Part shown: positions 33,319 to 41,928 of the stretch, piece by piece
How the letters are laid out: each line of letters opens with the position of its first letter
How positions within the stretch are numbered: position 1 is the stretch's first letter
DNA from: Bacteroidales bacterium UBA6248
Lineage (GTDB): Bacteria > Bacteroidota > Bacteroidia > Bacteroidales > Lentimicrobiaceae
Direction of reading: 5' to 3'
Assembly (NCBI GenBank): GCA_002441345.1
Contig: DJVU01000052.1
Location: 1 to 64,000, forward strand
DNA: 64,000 nt
Translations under genes and position numbers: made by a program
The notes under the pieces: model-generated
What the model was told of the DNA's origin: nothing
Database searches by the model: none
The model's input: the letters and a program-made list of their open reading frames with translations, nothing else

Positions 33319-34359
33319 ATGATTGTATTCGGAGCAATGAGTGAGGAGTTCAGCTACTGGCTGGTTTTGTTCAGGCACAATCTGGCTTTGGTGCCGTGGT
33401 TGTGGTTTCTGGGATTCTGGATGGTGTATTTTTTAATTTTTGTACTGCTGCGGCGTAACAGAAACGATGAAAAGAGCATCTGGCACCGGGATTCGCCTCT
33501 CTGGCAGGGGCTTGCAGCCGGACTGGTAACAGGAGCTGTCGGGGGCTTGTTTTACGCCCTGGCACCGCGCCTGACCATCGCCTGGCTGCTTCTGATCGTG
33601 ATACCGGCCGTGGCAGGCATAATCGCCGGACTGCTGAAGCTGAAACGGAAAGGTGACCGTTCGCTGTTCGATAACGCCTTATGCATTACCGAAGGCAATG
33701 TTCACATCAGCCCGGGACAGGGATTTTTAAACGGATCTCTGGAAGGGATTAGCAGGCAGATCTACGAGCAGCCCCAGACGCTGCTGGGTTACCTGATATC
33801 GCAGCTGCTGAACCTTGCCGGACTGGTCGAAACTTCGATGATCAGCGGAGGAGTGGTGCTTTCGCAGGGCAACATCCCTTTTGCCAGCGGAGTGTCGTTC
33901 GGATCGTTTATTCTTGCTGCAACGATGGGAAAGAAGCCTGCAGCCGGTTTTTTTCACGCAGGCCGCCCTTCGCGTCAGGTAAAGCTGCTTCGTCATGAAT
34001 ATGGTCATTACCTGCAGAGCCGCGGAAGCGGGTGGATCTATCTCTTTAAATACGGCATTCCCAGCGCCAGTATGTTTGTATGGACCGAAGCCGATGCCGA
34101 ATACCGCTCCGACCGCCGGATGATGAAAGCTCACGGGATTACTCCGGCTTTCAGCAGCTACGATCAGGACTATAAATCCATCAGGCCGGGGGTGTGGGAG
34201 TACCTTTTGATGGCTTTTCTGATTATCGCCGGTGCAATAAAGGGCGGACTGGGCGGAAGCATCGGCGGCTGGCTGGTTGCGGCAGGAATAATTGCAGCCA
34301 TTAATATGCGGACACGAAATATGCCGGCAACCGGGGAAAATATGTCGCCAGGCAAATAA
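33319..34359 (+). CDS. Membrane protein with HEYGH metallopeptidase-like motif
   Basis: A 346-residue membrane protein with helices at about 18-43, 64-102 (a Gly/Ala-rich pair) and 295-330. A soluble central region holds the zinc-binding-like motif His226-Glu227-x-x-His230 (RHEYGHYLQSRG) followed by ADAEYRSDRR, a possible third-ligand region. The pattern resembles Bacteroidota proteins with HEYGHxxQS at a membrane and is compatible with a site-2/M48-like peptidase, but the active fold is not proven. Start at 33319 (Met1) or the inner Met8 (33340). It overlaps the transcription unit of the alpha-2-macroglobulin (6-base gap), suggesting a functional pair, such as processing or sensing of trapped proteases (inference). 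Confidence 0.75.
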   Translation: MIVFGAMSEEFSYWLVLFRHNLALVPWLWFLGFWMVYFLIFVLLRRNRNDEKSIWHRDSPLWQGLAAGLVTGAVGGLFYALAPRLTIAWLLLIVIPAVAGIIAGLLKLKRKGDRSLFDNALCITEGNVHISPGQGFLNGSLEGISRQIYEQPQTLLGYLISQLLNLAGLVETSMISGGVVLSQGNIPFASGVSFGSFILAATMGKKPAAGFFHAGRPSRQVKLLRHEYGHYLQSRGSGWIYLFKYGIPSASMFVWTEADAEYRSDRRMMKAHGITPAFSSYDQDYKSIRPGVWEYLLMAFLIIAGAIKGGLGGSIGGWLVAAGIIAAINMRTRNMPATGENMSPGK

Positions 34360-34390
34360 AAAACGGAGGCCTTCCGTGAAGTGCCTCCGT
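34357..34390 (-). terminator. Minus-strand terminator of the ferritin-like gene
   Basis: The perfect 8-bp arms ACGGAGGC (34363-34370) and GCCTCCGT (34383-34390) are followed on the minus strand by TTTTTTA. It ends transcription from 34937 leftwards and also separates it from the convergent gene ending at 34359. Confidence 0.75.
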
Positions 34391-34439
34391 CGAAACCGGT
34401 GAAAGAGTGCTGTTCAGCACAGCCCCGCTTTGTCTGATA

Positions 34440-34937
34440 TTAAAATGGCCAGAACTGATTGTCGTACCAGATTTGCTCTTTCAGTTGCTCGTTGAGCTCG
34501 TGAAGGATTTTGTGATGCCCTTTTTCCCAGTCTGCCAGCCAGGAATAAAGCTCGCGTTCGTTTTCGTCTGCAGCTTCAGCGGCCTGTTTCGAATAAACAT
34601 CTATGGCTTTGGTTTCCATGTCGATGGCTGCCGAAATGGCTGCTGCCTCGAAACTGGCGGCATTTATCTGCTTTTTAACATCTTCTGAAAGAATAAGGTT
34701 CACAATTCCTTCCTCAGGCTTGAGGTCGAGCCTGGCAAATTTCTTGTCTTTCGTGTAGCTGGCAAACTGCTTCGAAAGAAATTCAACGTGCATCTGTTCC
34801 TCATCGGCCATCATCTGAAAGATTTTACGCACCTCTTCGCTCGAAGATTGTTCCGCTACTTTCTGATAAAATGCCTTCCCTCTCTTTTCAAGCAGTATGG
34901 CTGTCTTCAGGATTTCCGTGGATTTGTTCTTTTCCAT
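34440..34937 (-). CDS. Ferritin-like/rubrerythrin-type diiron protein
   Basis: A 165-residue four-helix diiron protein. Carboxylate/His ligands fit the ferritin-like pattern: Glu17 (LLEKRG), Glu47-x-x-His50 (EEQMH), Glu108 (DMETKA) and Glu138-x-x-His141 (EKGHH). There is no rubredoxin-like CxxC tail, so this is an erythrin-only form, likely handling peroxide or iron in the cytoplasm. The helices are rich in Gln, Lys and Glu as usual. A promoter (34984-35014) lies just upstream and a terminator just downstream, so it is monocistronic. Substrate (H2O2 or iron storage) cannot be told from sequence. Confidence 0.9.
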   Translation of the reverse strand: MEKNKSTEILKTAILLEKRGKAFYQKVAEQSSSEEVRKIFQMMADEEQMHVEFLSKQFASYTKDKKFARLDLKPEEGIVNLILSEDVKKQINAASFEAAAISAAIDMETKAIDVYSKQAAEAADENERELYSWLADWEKGHHKILHELNEQLKEQIWYDNQFWPF

Positions 34938-34983
34938 GACTTATGGTTTTATGTACAGATTTCAGTTCTTCGATATTCTGTTA

Positions 34984-35014
34984 CAAACCTACGTGAATTC
35001 GGCATAATTCGCAA
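34984..35014 (-). promoter_or_regulatory. Promoter of the ferritin-like gene
   Basis: On the minus strand: TTG (35012-35014), spacer 20, TAGGTTTG (34984-34991), nearly the full consensus. Transcription starts near 34977, about 40 bases before the ATG at 34937. Confidence 0.65.
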
Positions 35015-35228
35015 GTGCGGTTCCAATTTTTTCCTTTTCTGCGACTGCCGGTTTCTCAATCCGGTCAGTCGTTACGTTTGCTGCAGGCCTGTTCATAAAC
35101 TGCCTGGCCTGTCCTGTGCTGCTTCTCTGTTCATCCATTGTATCTAAGCAAAAGCAAAAATCAGCCTGAGCTGCCTTGCCTGTTGAAACCTTTTTCGGAA
35201 AAAAGAGACCGCTGCTGAAAAAACTTTA

Positions 35229-35236
35229 TACATTTG
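35229..35236 (+). promoter_or_regulatory. -7 element upstream of the B12 riboswitch
   Basis: TACATTTG matches TAnnTTTG exactly. Transcription would start near 35243, at the first paired region of the riboswitch. No convincing -33 TTTG at 19 bases. Confidence 0.5.
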
Positions 35237-35240
35237 CAGA

Positions 35241-35400
35241 GCAATGGTTCCGGAAACGGATAATAGGGAATGCCGTGCAAATCGGCTACAGTTCCCGCTG
35301 CTGTGAGCTCCTTGCAGGTTTCAACAGAATGCCACTGTCAATCCCAAAACCGACGGGAAGGCGTTGAAAACCGGAGTAAGTCAGAAGACCTGCCATTCGC
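35241..35400 (+). ncRNA. Cobalamin (B12) riboswitch
   Basis: The adenosylcobalamin riboswitch core is visible in order: the GGGAA...GTGCAAATC block (about 35266-35283), CGGCTACAGTTCCCGCTGCTGTGA (split across 35283-35307), GCCACTGTC (35331-35339), CGACGGGAAGGCG (35351-35363) and the B12 box AGTCAGAAGACCTGCC (35379-35394). It lies 140 bases ahead of the DUF6580 gene and should turn off the DUF6580-BtuB-BtuG operon when cobalamin is plentiful. The expression platform between 35400 and 35539 was not resolved; sequestration of the start region is the usual mode in this phylum. Confidence 0.93.
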
Positions 35401-35539
35401 TTTGGGGATTTTGCAGTTTACGGAGAATGGACTGCTGATCGGGTGATGCTCGTATTCTTTTTCAGCTCACCTGTTTTCTTCGCCTTTTCACGGCTGCAGA
35501 GTCCACCAGTAACTTTATTAAACGATTAACACTGCGACC

Positions 35540-36106
35540 ATGAAAAAACGTCCGTTGTACCTTACGCCAGTAGTTGTCACCGCTATCGTGCTTTTGCTTG
35601 CACTGAGCCGGCTGATACCGCATCCGTTCAACTTCTCTCCGCTGGGTGCTATGGCTCTGTTTGGAGGAGCACGTTACAGTAACCGCCTGGCAGCATATAC
35701 CATTCCGCTCTTTGCCATGTGGGCAAGCGATCTGATATTAAACTACAGCTATTTCGGCGCCTTTACCCTTTTCTATCCGGGTGCCATATATACCTACGGC
35801 GCTTTTGCCCTGGTTGTGTTTGCCGGAAGCTACATCCGTAAAGCTGCGCCCCTCCGGCTGCTCGGTGCCGGACTTGCCGCCTCCCTGATCTTTTTTCTGG
35901 TTTCCAATTTCGGGGTATGGGCGTCGGGACTCATTTATCCTAAAACGGTCCCGGGGCTTACTGCCTGCTATGCTGCCGGTCTTCCATTCTTCAGAAATAC
36001 TCTGGCAGGAGACCTGATTTACACCCTCACGATATTTTACGGCTGGGAAGCCATTGCCCGGTATTTCAGCCTTCCGTCAGCGGTTGCAGTCAGAAAATCC
36101 AGGTAA
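35540..36106 (+). CDS. DUF6580 membrane protein, probable cobalamin-linked transporter part
   Basis: A 188-residue integral membrane protein with about five hydrophobic helices (8-24, 30-48, 72-92, 102-125, 138-170). The pattern PHPFNFSPLGAMALFGGARY near the start fits DUF6580, an S-component-like family. It is the first gene after the B12 riboswitch and 11 bases ahead of btuB, so it is under cobalamin control. I infer an inner-membrane role in bringing cobalamin or a precursor inward after the outer-membrane step, but no ABC/ECF partner lies in the window. A corrinoid-unrelated regulated porter is the alternative. Confidence 0.78.
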   Translation: MKKRPLYLTPVVVTAIVLLLALSRLIPHPFNFSPLGAMALFGGARYSNRLAAYTIPLFAMWASDLILNYSYFGAFTLFYPGAIYTYGAFALVVFAGSYIRKAAPLRLLGAGLAASLIFFLVSNFGVWASGLIYPKTVPGLTACYAAGLPFFRNTLAGDLIYTLTIFYGWEAIARYFSLPSAVAVRKSR

Positions 36107-36117
36107 CAGCTGCAGTT

Positions 36118-38109
36118 ATGAAAATATTCCGGAGTGCCGCTTTTCTGTTTTTCCTTGCCGGGACGGGCTTCCACGTATATGGTCAGCAGCCGGTTTCCGA
36201 TACCCTTTCGCTAAAAGGGGTGGAGGTGAAGGCCAGCAAGCCTGAAGATGCGGTACGCTCCGCATCCCCGCTGCGGCAGATCGGAATCCGTGAACTCAGG
36301 GCACTGCCGGGAAGCAATGCAGCGGATGCACTGCGGCATCTTTCCGGGGTTACGATCCGCGATTACGGCGGGCTCGGGGGCATCAAAACCGTAGTAGTCC
36401 GGAGTCTGGGCGCCAATCATACCGCTGTTTTTGTCGATGGCGTACCTATGAGCGACATAGCCTCCGGACAGATCGACCTTGGAAAGGTACCGCTTGCCGA
36501 ACTCGAAGCCATTGACCTGGTGAGCGGACAGGAGAGGGGCGACTGCCGGCCGGCCCGCATGGCTTCCTCCGCGAGCCTGATCCGCTTCAGAAGCGTAAAA
36601 CCGCACAGCAGTTCCGCTCCCCTTGGTGTGAAAGCAGGAATCCGGGGCGGATCGTTCGGGAGCTATAATCCTTTCGTCACCCTTAGCAGCAAAATCCTGA
36701 AACATACAGCCGCTGCCTTTTCTGTCGACTACAACCGGACCCGGGGCGATTACCCCTATCTGCTGCGCAACGGCTCAATGCCCGATACCGTGATGAAACG
36801 GATTAACGGAGATGTGAAGGCACTGAACCTGAGTCTGAGGACCGAAACAACCTTCAGCGACAGCTCCCTGCTGCAGGTAAAAGGATGGCTATACACCTCC
36901 GGCCGCGGCCTTCCGGGTGCGGTGGTTTATTACAACCCCTGGTCGGCTCAGAGAATGGATAATGCCGATTTCTCGGGAAGCGCAGGATATTCCTTTAAAC
37001 AGGGACAAACACGGTTGCTCAGCAGCTTCAGCGTTACATCGGCCAGCCTTCGCTACCGCGATCCGGCATTCCTTAACCAGCAGGGCGGACTCGATAATAC
37101 ATACCGGCAATTTGAAGTGTATGGTTCACAATCGGCACACCGGCCGCTTTCGAAAATTTTCAGCCTGGGCGCTTCAGCAGATGTGATAGTCAACCGGATG
37201 AGTTCCGACCGTTACCTCAACGGGGATCCGTCGCGATTAACCGCTATGGGACTTATAACGCTGAATGCTGCAGGCCGGCGGACCGAAGCCACTGCAGAAG
37301 TACTTGCCACCGGTGTGCGCGAATCGGCCGGCGATGGTGAACGCACACAGCTGAAAGGAGCACTTACACCTTCTGTCTCCCTCTCAACCCGCATTACTTC
37401 CGATCCGCTGTTGCGGATGCGGCTGATGGCTAAGAACTCTTTCCGCATGCCAACGTTTCACGACCTTTATTACAACCTTACGGGAAATACCCGGCTGGAA
37501 CCTGAAAAAGTAAGCCAGCTCAATCTGGGCATCATCCTGCAGAAGGAATGGAATCGTATGGAAGCCCGGCTGATTGCCGACGTTTTTGCCAACCGTGTCC
37601 GGAATAAAATCGTGGCCGTTCCCACCCGGAATCTGTTTATATGGTCGATGCGCAATCTGGGTGTGGTGGAGACTAACGGACTTGAAGTTCAGACTTTGGT
37701 GCGCATAAATCCTGCCGAAGCCACCAGCATATCACTCTCCGCTGCCTATACCGCTCAGCAGGCACTGGATAAAAGCGATCCCGATAGTCCGGTCTATGGT
37801 CACCAGATTCCGTATATACCTTTTCATACCCTTTCGGGGATGTTCTCTTTTCAATACCATCGCCTGATGCTGGGCTACAATACACTGTTTAACAGCCATC
37901 GATATTCTCTGGGTGAGAACATTACGGCCAACCGGCTTCCCGCCTGGAATGTTCACGATGCCTCCGTATCCTGGGAACAACCCTTGAAAAGGTTGAATCT
38001 TACAATCAAATTCGAAGGCGTAAACATCCTGAATGAACAATATGAAGTCATAAGGGGATTCCCTATGAACGGACGGAGTTTTTATGCCACAATTATCGCT
38101 GAATTCTGA
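36118..38109 (+). CDS. btuB: TonB-dependent cobalamin receptor, BtuB-type
   Basis: A 663-residue outer-membrane receptor with a signal peptide (FHVYGQQ, residues to about 23). A plug domain (about 30-160) has VEVKAS, ADALRHLSGVTIRDYGG, VVVRSLGANHTAVFVDGVP and IDLVSGQ. The 22-stranded barrel ends in the Phe-terminated strand FYATIIAEF. It imports B12 or a corrinoid using TonB energy. Position supports this over other substrates: downstream of a cobalamin riboswitch, 11 bases after DUF6580 and 41 bases before BtuG. No N-terminal carboxypeptidase-like extension (no SusC type). No TonB box is certain. Confidence 0.9.
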   Translation: MKIFRSAAFLFFLAGTGFHVYGQQPVSDTLSLKGVEVKASKPEDAVRSASPLRQIGIRELRALPGSNAADALRHLSGVTIRDYGGLGGIKTVVVRSLGANHTAVFVDGVPMSDIASGQIDLGKVPLAELEAIDLVSGQERGDCRPARMASSASLIRFRSVKPHSSSAPLGVKAGIRGGSFGSYNPFVTLSSKILKHTAAAFSVDYNRTRGDYPYLLRNGSMPDTVMKRINGDVKALNLSLRTETTFSDSSLLQVKGWLYTSGRGLPGAVVYYNPWSAQRMDNADFSGSAGYSFKQGQTRLLSSFSVTSASLRYRDPAFLNQQGGLDNTYRQFEVYGSQSAHRPLSKIFSLGASADVIVNRMSSDRYLNGDPSRLTAMGLITLNAAGRRTEATAEVLATGVRESAGDGERTQLKGALTPSVSLSTRITSDPLLRMRLMAKNSFRMPTFHDLYYNLTGNTRLEPEKVSQLNLGIILQKEWNRMEARLIADVFANRVRNKIVAVPTRNLFIWSMRNLGVVETNGLEVQTLVRINPAEATSISLSAAYTAQQALDKSDPDSPVYGHQIPYIPFHTLSGMFSFQYHRLMLGYNTLFNSHRYSLGENITANRLPAWNVHDASVSWEQPLKRLNLTIKFEGVNILNEQYEVIRGFPMNGRSFYATIIAEF

Positions 38110-38150
38110 AAACCAACACACCATATAATAATAACTAACTACTTACACCA

Positions 38151-39248
38151 ATGAAAAAATTGCTTTTGGGAATGATGATTCCACTGGGTATGATGAGCGT
38201 TTCGTGTACCGATGAGCCCGACGACAAACCCGCAGCCCAGGATACACTGGTACGCAGTCAGGGCGTTTACGTGCTGAATGAGGGTGTTTTCAACGGTAAC
38301 AATGCCTCCGTCACGCGATTTACTTTTGAAGATTCACTGGTATCGGCCGATTTCTTTATGCAGCAGAACGGAAGGGGGCTGGGCGATACCGGAAGCGATC
38401 TCGCCATTTACGGAAGTAAACTGTATGCCGTGGTTAACGTTTCGAGTCAGGTTGAAGTGATGGATGCCGCTACGGGAAAAAGCCTGAAGCAGATACCCCT
38501 GTTTAATGAAACTGTTGCCCGGCAGCCCCGCAAGATAGCTTTTCATGGCAAACATGCTTTTGTCTGCTGCTTCGACGGAACCGTTGCCGTTATAGATACT
38601 GCTGATCTGGTGGTGGTGAAAGACATTGCGGTTGGCCCGAATCCCGACGGAATTGCCCTTGCCGGCGGGAAAGTTTGGGTTTCTAACTCCGGCGGCTTAA
38701 ATTTTCCCGATTATAACAATACTCTTTCGGTGATCGACCCGGTTTCGCTTACCGAAGAACGTCAGGTTACCGCAGGAGTAAATCCATATATTATGGCTCC
38801 GGACAGCTACGGCGATCTTTACCTTATCGCCCGCGGAAACTACGGCGATATTCCCGGCCGTCTGATGGTGCTCGATGCCGTAAGCGGAGATGTGAAACAC
38901 ACATTCGATGCATTCGAGGCGCTGAATTTCTCGATCGCCGGGGATACGGCCTATGTATATAACTACAACTGGATCACGGGTATCAGCACCATTCTGATGA
39001 TCAATGTTAAGGATGAAACACTGATAACCCCTTCGTTTATTACCGATGGTTCGGAAGTGAAAACCGTTTACGGAATTGCCGCCGATCCGGTTTCAAAATT
39101 GGTGTATGTGGCGGATGTAATGGATTTTACCGGCACAGGTAAAATTCATGTGTTCAATACCCGGGGCGAACGGCAGTTTACCTTTAACGCAGGGATCAAT
39201 CCAGCTGTGTTTGCCTTCCTCAACCGAACGATAACCGTAACCCCGTGA
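38151..39248 (+). CDS. btuG: BtuG-like β-propeller cobalamin-binding lipoprotein
   Basis: A 365-residue DUF5074-type lipoprotein. Signal peptide with lipobox ending at Cys19 (MSVSC), followed by acidic CTDEPDDKP, a possible surface-export tag. Repeated β-propeller blades run through the whole mature part: VYVLNEGVFNGNNASVT, DLAIYGSKLYAVVN, GTVAVIDTADL, GIALAGGKVWVSN, TLSVIDPVSL, DLYLIARGNYGD. In Bacteroides, BtuG caps BtuB and captures B12 with very high affinity; the gene order riboswitch-DUF6580-BtuB-BtuG matches. Surface location is expected. Corrinoid specificity cannot be read from sequence. Confidence 0.87.
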   Translation: MKKLLLGMMIPLGMMSVSCTDEPDDKPAAQDTLVRSQGVYVLNEGVFNGNNASVTRFTFEDSLVSADFFMQQNGRGLGDTGSDLAIYGSKLYAVVNVSSQVEVMDAATGKSLKQIPLFNETVARQPRKIAFHGKHAFVCCFDGTVAVIDTADLVVVKDIAVGPNPDGIALAGGKVWVSNSGGLNFPDYNNTLSVIDPVSLTEERQVTAGVNPYIMAPDSYGDLYLIARGNYGDIPGRLMVLDAVSGDVKHTFDAFEALNFSIAGDTAYVYNYNWITGISTILMINVKDETLITPSFITDGSEVKTVYGIAADPVSKLVYVADVMDFTGTGKIHVFNTRGERQFTFNAGINPAVFAFLNRTITVTP

Positions 39249-39445
39249 AAGGAATATCGCATACCTGATTAAACAAAGTCTTCTTCCTTAGGAATTTGCT
39301 TCCTGTATTCTGAAAAAAAATGGCCGTTTTTGAGCATTATGCGCAGAACCGGCCTTATCGTATCATTGTATCAAGCGGAATCACGGAGTACAGTATCCTG
39401 CAAAACTGCATATATTTACCCCGGATGTGTGCTGTCAGGAAGCGA

Positions 39446-41449
39446 TTAAAGTTTAACGAGGGCGGGAGCATTTACCGGTTCCAGGCAAACGTTGCCCTGG
39501 CACTGGTAAAACAGTGTTTCGTCATCGCGGAAGCGGCCGGTGAAGATAGGCAGGCGGCTTTCGCCGGTTGAAGCGGCAAGCAGAGTGCCCGGGGCTGTTT
39601 TCTTCATGAATTCCCGGGCCTGGTTCAGTGCGTCGGGACCGGTTATTACCACTGTTCTGATTTCATGGGCAATTTCAGCGGTTACGGATGCCCAGCGGGC
39701 ATAAGCCGAAGGATAGGATATCATACGGTAGCTGAGTAAACCTGCCATTTTTCCGGCCCGCTCGATGTACGCACCCTTGCTGAAGAAATGCCCGAGATAC
39801 AGCAGTACGCCTGCCATTACGGCATTACCCGACGGCTCAACCCCGTCGGTAGTATCCAGAACGGGAATTAGCCCGGGATCATTGCCGCTGTTTTCGGAAG
39901 TAAACCAGAAAAGCCCGGTTTCGGGATCGGTAAAATGACCGATTGCATAGTCTGTCAGTTCACGGGCATCAAACAGCCACTGCTCATCAAAGCAGATCTG
40001 ATATAACTCTGTGAAGGCATCGGCAAGAAAGGCATAGTCGGGGAGCACTCCGTTTATTCGTGCCGTTCCGTTTTTCCAGGAGCGAAGGATGCTGCCATCT
40101 GGCTGAATCATTGCTGTTTTTATAAAACGGGCGGCTTTAAGCGCGGCATTCATGTACGAGTGTTGTCCGGTAGCTCTGTACGCCGCTGTATAGGCCTTAA
40201 TCATCAGGCCATTCCACGAGGCAAGCACTTTGTCGTCGAGTCCTGGCCGTACACGCTGGTTGCGGTGGCTTAGCAGCACGCCCGAAGCCATACGAACAAG
40301 TTGTTTCAGTTCTTCTGCGCTCAGATGCTGTCGTGAGGCAAATACCTCGTCGGTCAGTGGCCTGATAAGTATGTTTTTGCCTTTTTCCCAGGCTCCTTCT
40401 CCGCCTATGCCCCAGTATTCGCAAAGCAGTTCGCCGTATTCCGGCAGAAGTTGCATTATTTCATCCTTTGTCCAAACGTAAAATTTTCCTTCTTCTCCCT
40501 CGCTGTCGGCATCCAGTGCTGCGTAAAAAGCTCCTTCGGGGGAGGTAAGTTCCCGCTCAACGAAAGCAAGCGTGCGGTGTATAAGGCCAGACAGGTTTTC
40601 ATCGCCGGTGACCCGATACATGCCCGAAATGAGCGATACCATCTGAGCGTTGTCGTAAAGCATCTTTTCGAAATGCGGCACTTTCCAGTCGGCGTCGGTA
40701 CTGTACCGGCAGAATCCCCCGCCCGCCTGATCGAAAATGCCGCCCCTCGACATGTGGTCGATGGTTAGTTTCAGATGATCAAGTGCGCCGGGTTGTTTCA
40801 TCAGTATGTGGCTGCGAAGTACAAATTCCCAAACCACAGGCATGGGGAATTTAGGTGCTCCGATAAGTCCGCCCCGGTTCTCATCAAACCGCTGGGCAAG
40901 TAGTTCATAAGCCTCAATTGCAAGTTGATGCCGGTCGGCATTCTCATCGCCTATGCGTTCGATGAGGCTGAGTCCTTCAATGCCTTCGCGCAGGCGCTTC
41001 GCCTGTTGCTCAATTTCATTCCGGCTTTTATGGTACAGGTCCGAAATTTGTTCAAGCAGATCGGTCCATTGCGATGGCCGGAAGTAAGTGCCGCCCCAGA
41101 ATGGCCGACCGTCGGGAAGTGCAAAACAGTTGAGTGGCCAGCCGCCGCTGTTGTGAAGCAGCTGCACGGCATTCATATAAACCTGATCTACATCCGGCCT
41201 TTCTTCCCGGTCAACTTTAACACAAACAAAAAGGCGGTTCATTACTTCTGCAATTTCCGGTTTGCTGAAGCTCTCGTGTTCCATTACGTGGCACCAGTGA
41301 CATGCCGAATAGCCTATGCTTATCAGTACAGGGCGGTTGCTTGTTCTGGCTTCGGCAAACGCTTCTTCACCATAAGGGTACCAGTCGACGGGATTGTTGG
41401 CATGCTGCAGAAGATAAGGGCTGCTTTCGTTAATGAGGCGGTTGGGCAT
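39446..41449 (-). CDS. DUF255/thioredoxin-like protein (YyaL/SSP411 family)
   Basis: A 667-residue protein. Residues 1-165 hold the DUF255 thioredoxin-like domain: MPNRLINESSPYLLQHANNPVDW (split: SSPYLLQHA, NPVDW), SIGYSACHWCHVMEHESF with the CHWC motif, VDREERPDVD, GGWPLNCFALPDG and GGTYF. The rest is an α/α-barrel (six-hairpin-glycosidase-like) with GGIFDQAGGGFCRYSTD, WKVPHFEKMLYDNAQ and DDKVLASWNGLM. The family is common in bacteria and its reaction is not settled. The gene stands alone, convergent with BtuG and divergent from the S8 protease. No signal peptide, so cytoplasmic. Confidence 0.93.
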   Translation of the reverse strand: MPNRLINESSPYLLQHANNPVDWYPYGEEAFAEARTSNRPVLISIGYSACHWCHVMEHESFSKPEIAEVMNRLFVCVKVDREERPDVDQVYMNAVQLLHNSGGWPLNCFALPDGRPFWGGTYFRPSQWTDLLEQISDLYHKSRNEIEQQAKRLREGIEGLSLIERIGDENADRHQLAIEAYELLAQRFDENRGGLIGAPKFPMPVVWEFVLRSHILMKQPGALDHLKLTIDHMSRGGIFDQAGGGFCRYSTDADWKVPHFEKMLYDNAQMVSLISGMYRVTGDENLSGLIHRTLAFVERELTSPEGAFYAALDADSEGEEGKFYVWTKDEIMQLLPEYGELLCEYWGIGGEGAWEKGKNILIRPLTDEVFASRQHLSAEELKQLVRMASGVLLSHRNQRVRPGLDDKVLASWNGLMIKAYTAAYRATGQHSYMNAALKAARFIKTAMIQPDGSILRSWKNGTARINGVLPDYAFLADAFTELYQICFDEQWLFDARELTDYAIGHFTDPETGLFWFTSENSGNDPGLIPVLDTTDGVEPSGNAVMAGVLLYLGHFFSKGAYIERAGKMAGLLSYRMISYPSAYARWASVTAEIAHEIRTVVITGPDALNQAREFMKKTAPGTLLAASTGESRLPIFTGRFRDDETLFYQCQGNVCLEPVNAPALVKL

Positions 41450-41928
41450 GGTCGGCTAATAATTGGTTGGTTATTTGAATAACAAGAAACCGGCATTAGT
41501 GTTTGATGCCTTTCATCCCGTAAAGGAGATTATTTGACATATCCTCCCGTACACCACCTGTAGAGCTAAAAAATACCCGCTGATGCGCCCGGAAGAGTTT
41601 GCTAATTTACTGTATTGACCGGTACAGTGTATGTTTTGAGAGGTTATATAACTGGTACTGCCTGCAATTTTATACTGTGCGGTGGCATCAGAGGTGCAAA
41701 TATTCTAAGCTACAGATAAACAGTGTGTTAAGATTAGATTGGCAAAAGGATTTAAGGATTTGTTAGGCAGTTATTTAGATTTATTATAATTTAGCCGCCG
41801 CACGCTGAATTTCGGAAGTAATCCCCATTATCAGTCTCACAACGAAATGCTACAGCCGGATGCCGGCCGCAGCAGGCCGGAGGATTGTCCGGAATCAGCA
41901 GAAAAAATTAATTAAACAATATACTGCC
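41450..41928. other. Intergenic, possible promoter of the S8 protease
   Basis: About 480 bases between divergent genes, AT-rich, without a convincing frame. TAATTTAG at 41787-41794 is -7-like and a TTTG lies at 41759-41762, but the spacing of 24 is too long for confidence. Nothing else seen. Confidence 0.35.
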
